A DNA stretch of 64,000 bases from Larkinella rosea (GTDB taxonomy: Bacteria; Bacteroidota; Bacteroidia; Cytophagales; Spirosomataceae), in contig NZ_RQJO01000007.1 in assembly GCF_003858635.1 (NCBI RefSeq), positions 435,941-499,940 of the forward strand. Reading direction: 5' to 3'. The translations under genes were made by a program, and so were the position numbers. This document shows, one piece after another, positions 61,942-64,000 of the stretch (within the stretch, counting starts at the first letter, position 1; each line of letters begins with the position of its first letter). A model generated the notes under the pieces. It saw nothing but the letters and a program-made list of their open reading frames with translations. It searched no databases and had not been told where the DNA came from.

Positions 61942-63045
61942 ATGGCAAACCGCGTCAAACAAATTCACGAGTTTGGTCAGAGCATCTGGCTGGATTTTAT
62001 CGACCGGAAAATTATGGATTCCGGCGAATTGCAAAAACTGATCGATGAAGATGGCGTACGCGGCATTACATCGAACCCGGCCATTTTCGAGAAAGCCATC
62101 AGCAGCAGTTCCGATTACGATGAGGACATCAAAAAACTGGCGAAAGAGGACAAAAGCAACGAGGATATTTTTTACGGTCTGGCCGTCAGCGACATTCAGC
62201 GGGCAGCCGATCTTTTCAAACCGGTTTTTGAGGAGGAGGTTCGGGGAGCCGACGGTTACGTGAGCCTGGAAGTGTCGCCGTTTCTGGCGCTCGATACCGA
62301 AGGCACGATCAATCAGGCGCGGGAACTCTGGAAAGCCGTGGATCGCGAAAATGTGATGATCAAAATTCCCGGAACCGCTCCCGGTTTGCCCGCCATTCAA
62401 ACCGCCATCAGCGAAGGCATCAACATCAACGTCACGCTGCTGTTTGGCCTGGATCGCTACGAAGCGGTGACGGATGCCTATATTTCCGGACTGGAAGCCC
62501 GCGCAGCGGCTGGACAGCCGATCGACGGTATTGCCTCGGTGGCGAGTTTCTTCCTGAGTCGCATCGACGTCATGGTGGACCCGATTCTGGACGAAAAAGG
62601 ATTGCCCGAACTGAAAGCGCAGGTAGCCATTGCTTCGGCGCGCAAAGCGTACGAAATCTACAAACGCGTGTTCAGCAGCGAGCGGTTTGCCAAACTGAAG
62701 GAAAAAGGCGCAAAACCGCAGCGGTTATTGTGGGCCAGCACGAGCAGCAAAAACCCGGCGATTCCGGATACGAAATACGTCGAAGAACTGATTGGACCCA
62801 ATACCGTCGATACGATTCCGATGGAAACGCTGGTGGCATTTCGGGATCATGGTGTGGCCGAAAACCGTCTGGAAAATGACCTGGATCAGGCCACTTCGAC
62901 CCTGGAAAAACTGAAATCGGCGGGCATCGACATCGACCAGATTACGCAAAAGCTGGAAGACGAAGGCATCGACAAGTTCAATAAACCGTACGAAAAACTG
63001 CTGGCGGCCATCGAAACGCAGAAAAAAACGCTCGAAACCGCCTGA
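61942..63045 (+). CDS. tal: Transaldolase (long form)
   Basis: 367 residues. WLDFIDRKIMDSGELQKLIDEDGVRGITSNPAIF marks the start of the barrel and Lys141 in ENVMIKIPGTAPGL is the Schiff-base lysine. NVTLLFGLDRYEAV and GIASVASFFLSRIDVMVD complete the family pattern. This is the long TAL form seen in actinobacteria and cyanobacteria (about 370 residues) rather than the short TalB form. It transfers a dihydroxyacetone unit between sedoheptulose 7-phosphate and glyceraldehyde 3-phosphate. The HAD gene starts three bases after its stop, so both are one transcript. Confidence 0.95.
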   Translation: MANRVKQIHEFGQSIWLDFIDRKIMDSGELQKLIDEDGVRGITSNPAIFEKAISSSSDYDEDIKKLAKEDKSNEDIFYGLAVSDIQRAADLFKPVFEEEVRGADGYVSLEVSPFLALDTEGTINQARELWKAVDRENVMIKIPGTAPGLPAIQTAISEGININVTLLFGLDRYEAVTDAYISGLEARAAAGQPIDGIASVASFFLSRIDVMVDPILDEKGLPELKAQVAIASARKAYEIYKRVFSSERFAKLKEKGAKPQRLLWASTSSKNPAIPDTKYVEELIGPNTVDTIPMETLVAFRDHGVAENRLENDLDQATSTLEKLKSAGIDIDQITQKLEDEGIDKFNKPYEKLLAAIETQKKTLETA

Positions 63046-63048
63046 AAA

Positions 63049-63705
63049 ATGGATTTGGCTCCGCTCAAAATACTTTTTCTGGATGTCGGTGGGGTGCTCC
63101 TGACCAACGGTTGGGGGCACGAATCCCGGCAAAAAGCGGCCGAAGAATTTGGCTTCGATTACCTGGAAATGGATGTGTTGCACGATTTTATGTTCAACAC
63201 CTACGAGATTGGCCGGATTACGCTCGATGAATACCTGGACACGGTGGTCTTCAATCAACCGCGCGATTTTACGCGGGAAGATTTCAAGGCGTTTATGTTC
63301 GCCCAATCGCTGGAACTGCCCGAAATGCTGCAATGGCTGATCGCGTGGAAAAATGAAAACCGGAATATTCGGATCATTTCCATCAACAACGAAGGACGGG
63401 AACTGAACGAATACCGCATCAAAAAATACAAGCTTCACCGCTGTTTCGACGCCTTCATTTCGTCCTGCGAAGTGGGCATGCGCAAACCGGACCCCGGTAT
63501 TTTCCGGCTGGCGATGGGCGTTGCGCAGGCGCGTCCGGAACAATGTGTGTATTTCGACGATCGGGTCATGCTGGTCGAAGCCGCCCGCAAACTGGGCATC
63601 AATGCCATTCAGCATCAGGGGTTTGAATCGACCAAAGCCGTTCTGGAAAAGCTTAAAAACCAACCGATAAACTTGCACGAGTTCAATGACAGAAGCTACG
63701 TATAA
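63049..63705 (+). CDS. HAD superfamily phosphatase, YihX-like
   Basis: 218 residues of HAD subclass IA. Motif I is LFLDVGGVLL: the nucleophile is Asp12, but the usual second Asp is Gly14, as in YihX-type sugar-1-phosphatases (FDLGxV). The cap region runs about 20-95. Motif II is the SINNEG segment, motif III the Lys in GMRKPDPGIFRL, and motif IV VYFDDRVMLVEAA. Placed three bases after tal and overlapping the 6-phosphogluconate dehydrogenase start by 20 bases, it probably removes a phosphate from a sugar phosphate of this pathway or clears a damaged one (inference). Confidence 0.85.
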   Translation: MDLAPLKILFLDVGGVLLTNGWGHESRQKAAEEFGFDYLEMDVLHDFMFNTYEIGRITLDEYLDTVVFNQPRDFTREDFKAFMFAQSLELPEMLQWLIAWKNENRNIRIISINNEGRELNEYRIKKYKLHRCFDAFISSCEVGMRKPDPGIFRLAMGVAQARPEQCVYFDDRVMLVEAARKLGINAIQHQGFESTKAVLEKLKNQPINLHEFNDRSYV

Positions 63706-64000
63706 TTTTGGAATGATCGGCCTCGGTACGATGGGCCGCAACCTGCTGCTGAACATGGCCGACCACGGTTTTCCGGTCGCCGGTTACGACATCAATCCCG
63801 ATCAGGTCGCCGGTTTTGAAAAGGAAGGCGAAGGAAAACCGGTCAAAGGGTTTACCGATCTAAAAGCCATGACGCAGAGCCTGACCAAACCGCGGGCCAT
63901 CATGATGCTCGTTCCGGCCGGAAAACCGGTCGATAGCGTGATCGATAATTTGCTGCCATTGCTCGAACCCGGCGACATCATCATCGACGGCGGAAATTCC
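63686..64000 (+). CDS. gnd: 6-phosphogluconate dehydrogenase, N-terminal part (runs off window)
   Basis: The first 105 codons are present, reading MTEATYNFGMIGLGTMGRNL with the NADP-binding Rossmann loop GLGTMGR, then NMADHGFPVAGYDINPDQV, MMLVPAGKPVDSVI and IIIDGGNS, the last being the conserved substrate-site block of Gnd. ATG 63686 lies 20 bases inside the HAD gene, so translation is coupled. The enzyme makes ribulose 5-phosphate, CO2 and NADPH. With tkt, rpiB and tal it would complete the route from 6-phosphogluconate to hexose phosphates. Confidence 0.93.
   Translation, partial: MTEATYNFGMIGLGTMGRNLLLNMADHGFPVAGYDINPDQVAGFEKEGEGKPVKGFTDLKAMTQSLTKPRAIMMLVPAGKPVDSVIDNLLPLLEPGDIIIDGGNS

Noticed and set aside
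1-64000. AAAACCG as a KOPS-like chromosome-polarity signal
   Set aside because: The word is common in both orientations on both strands, with no visible one-way bias across the window.

Overview
The window is a gene-dense chromosomal stretch of a Bacteroidota bacterium, most likely a Cytophagales/Spirosomaceae member (Spirosoma/Larkinella-like). That placement is inference from gene content and signals: promoter -7 boxes of the form TAnnTTTG, few Shine-Dalgarno sequences, LytS-type kinases with a LytTR regulator, a one-protein hybrid two-component system (HTCS), a TonB receptor with an N-terminal carboxypeptidase-like domain, a type IX secretion C-terminal tail, and many exported glycoside hydrolases. 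No rRNA, tRNA, CRISPR array, prophage or insertion sequence was recognised. The words AAAACCG/CGGTTTT are strikingly frequent in genes and between them.

Layout. 1-6.4 kb: the 3' part of a radical SAM gene, a 37-residue lysine-rich small protein, a VF530-type protein, two exported beta-propeller glycosidases, an MFS transporter, a small membrane protein and a FrnE/DsbA-like oxidoreductase. 6.4-12.3 kb: two divergent paralogous LytS-type kinases with no LytTR partner, a Crp-like regulator overlapping the second, DinB-like and GntP-like genes, and an acetyltransferase. 12.4-24.9 kb: a GH36/27-like alpha-galactosidase, a MarR-TolC-EmrA-EmrB efflux operon with a visible palindromic operator, an exported TPR plus Ppx/GppA-like protein, a Tat-exported Gfo/Idh/MocA protein, a CPA1 antiporter and a DUF2264 protein. 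25-35 kb: a nested palindromic repeat, a Tat phospholipase C, a double-spondin lipoprotein, an AraC regulator and an HTCS. 35-44.3 kb: a T9SS cargo with beta-helix and duplicated GW-WDRNKPNTP domains, a lipoprotein, small proteins, a GH5 glycosidase overlapping an RluA-type pseudouridine synthase, a CoA-transferase and a frameshifted membrane-protein gene. 44.5-53.6 kb: a TonB receptor, an endonuclease III homologue, an EEP-family protein, a LytS/LytTR pair, a Spy-like small protein and two lipoproteins. 53.7-59 kb: minus-strand exported proteins of unknown role with a thioredoxin-fold protein and a Gfo/Idh/MocA dehydrogenase. 59.2-64 kb: a pentose-phosphate cluster (transketolase, RpiB, transaldolase, HAD phosphatase, start of 6-phosphogluconate dehydrogenase).

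How genes work together. The clearest units are the self-regulated drug-efflux operon (14.6-19.2 kb), the non-oxidative plus oxidative pentose-phosphate genes (59.2 kb to the right edge), the translationally coupled LytS-LytTR pair (48.9-50.7 kb), and the paired propeller glycosidases (2.0-4.0 kb).

The most unusual features are (i) a set of long, near-perfect intergenic inverted repeats (arms 15-40 nt) at gene 3' ends, with mostly unrelated sequences but similar architecture; (ii) the exported TPR/Ppx-GppA-like protein; (iii) the frameshifted membrane protein at 43.7-44.3 kb; and (iv) the palindrome in front of marR.
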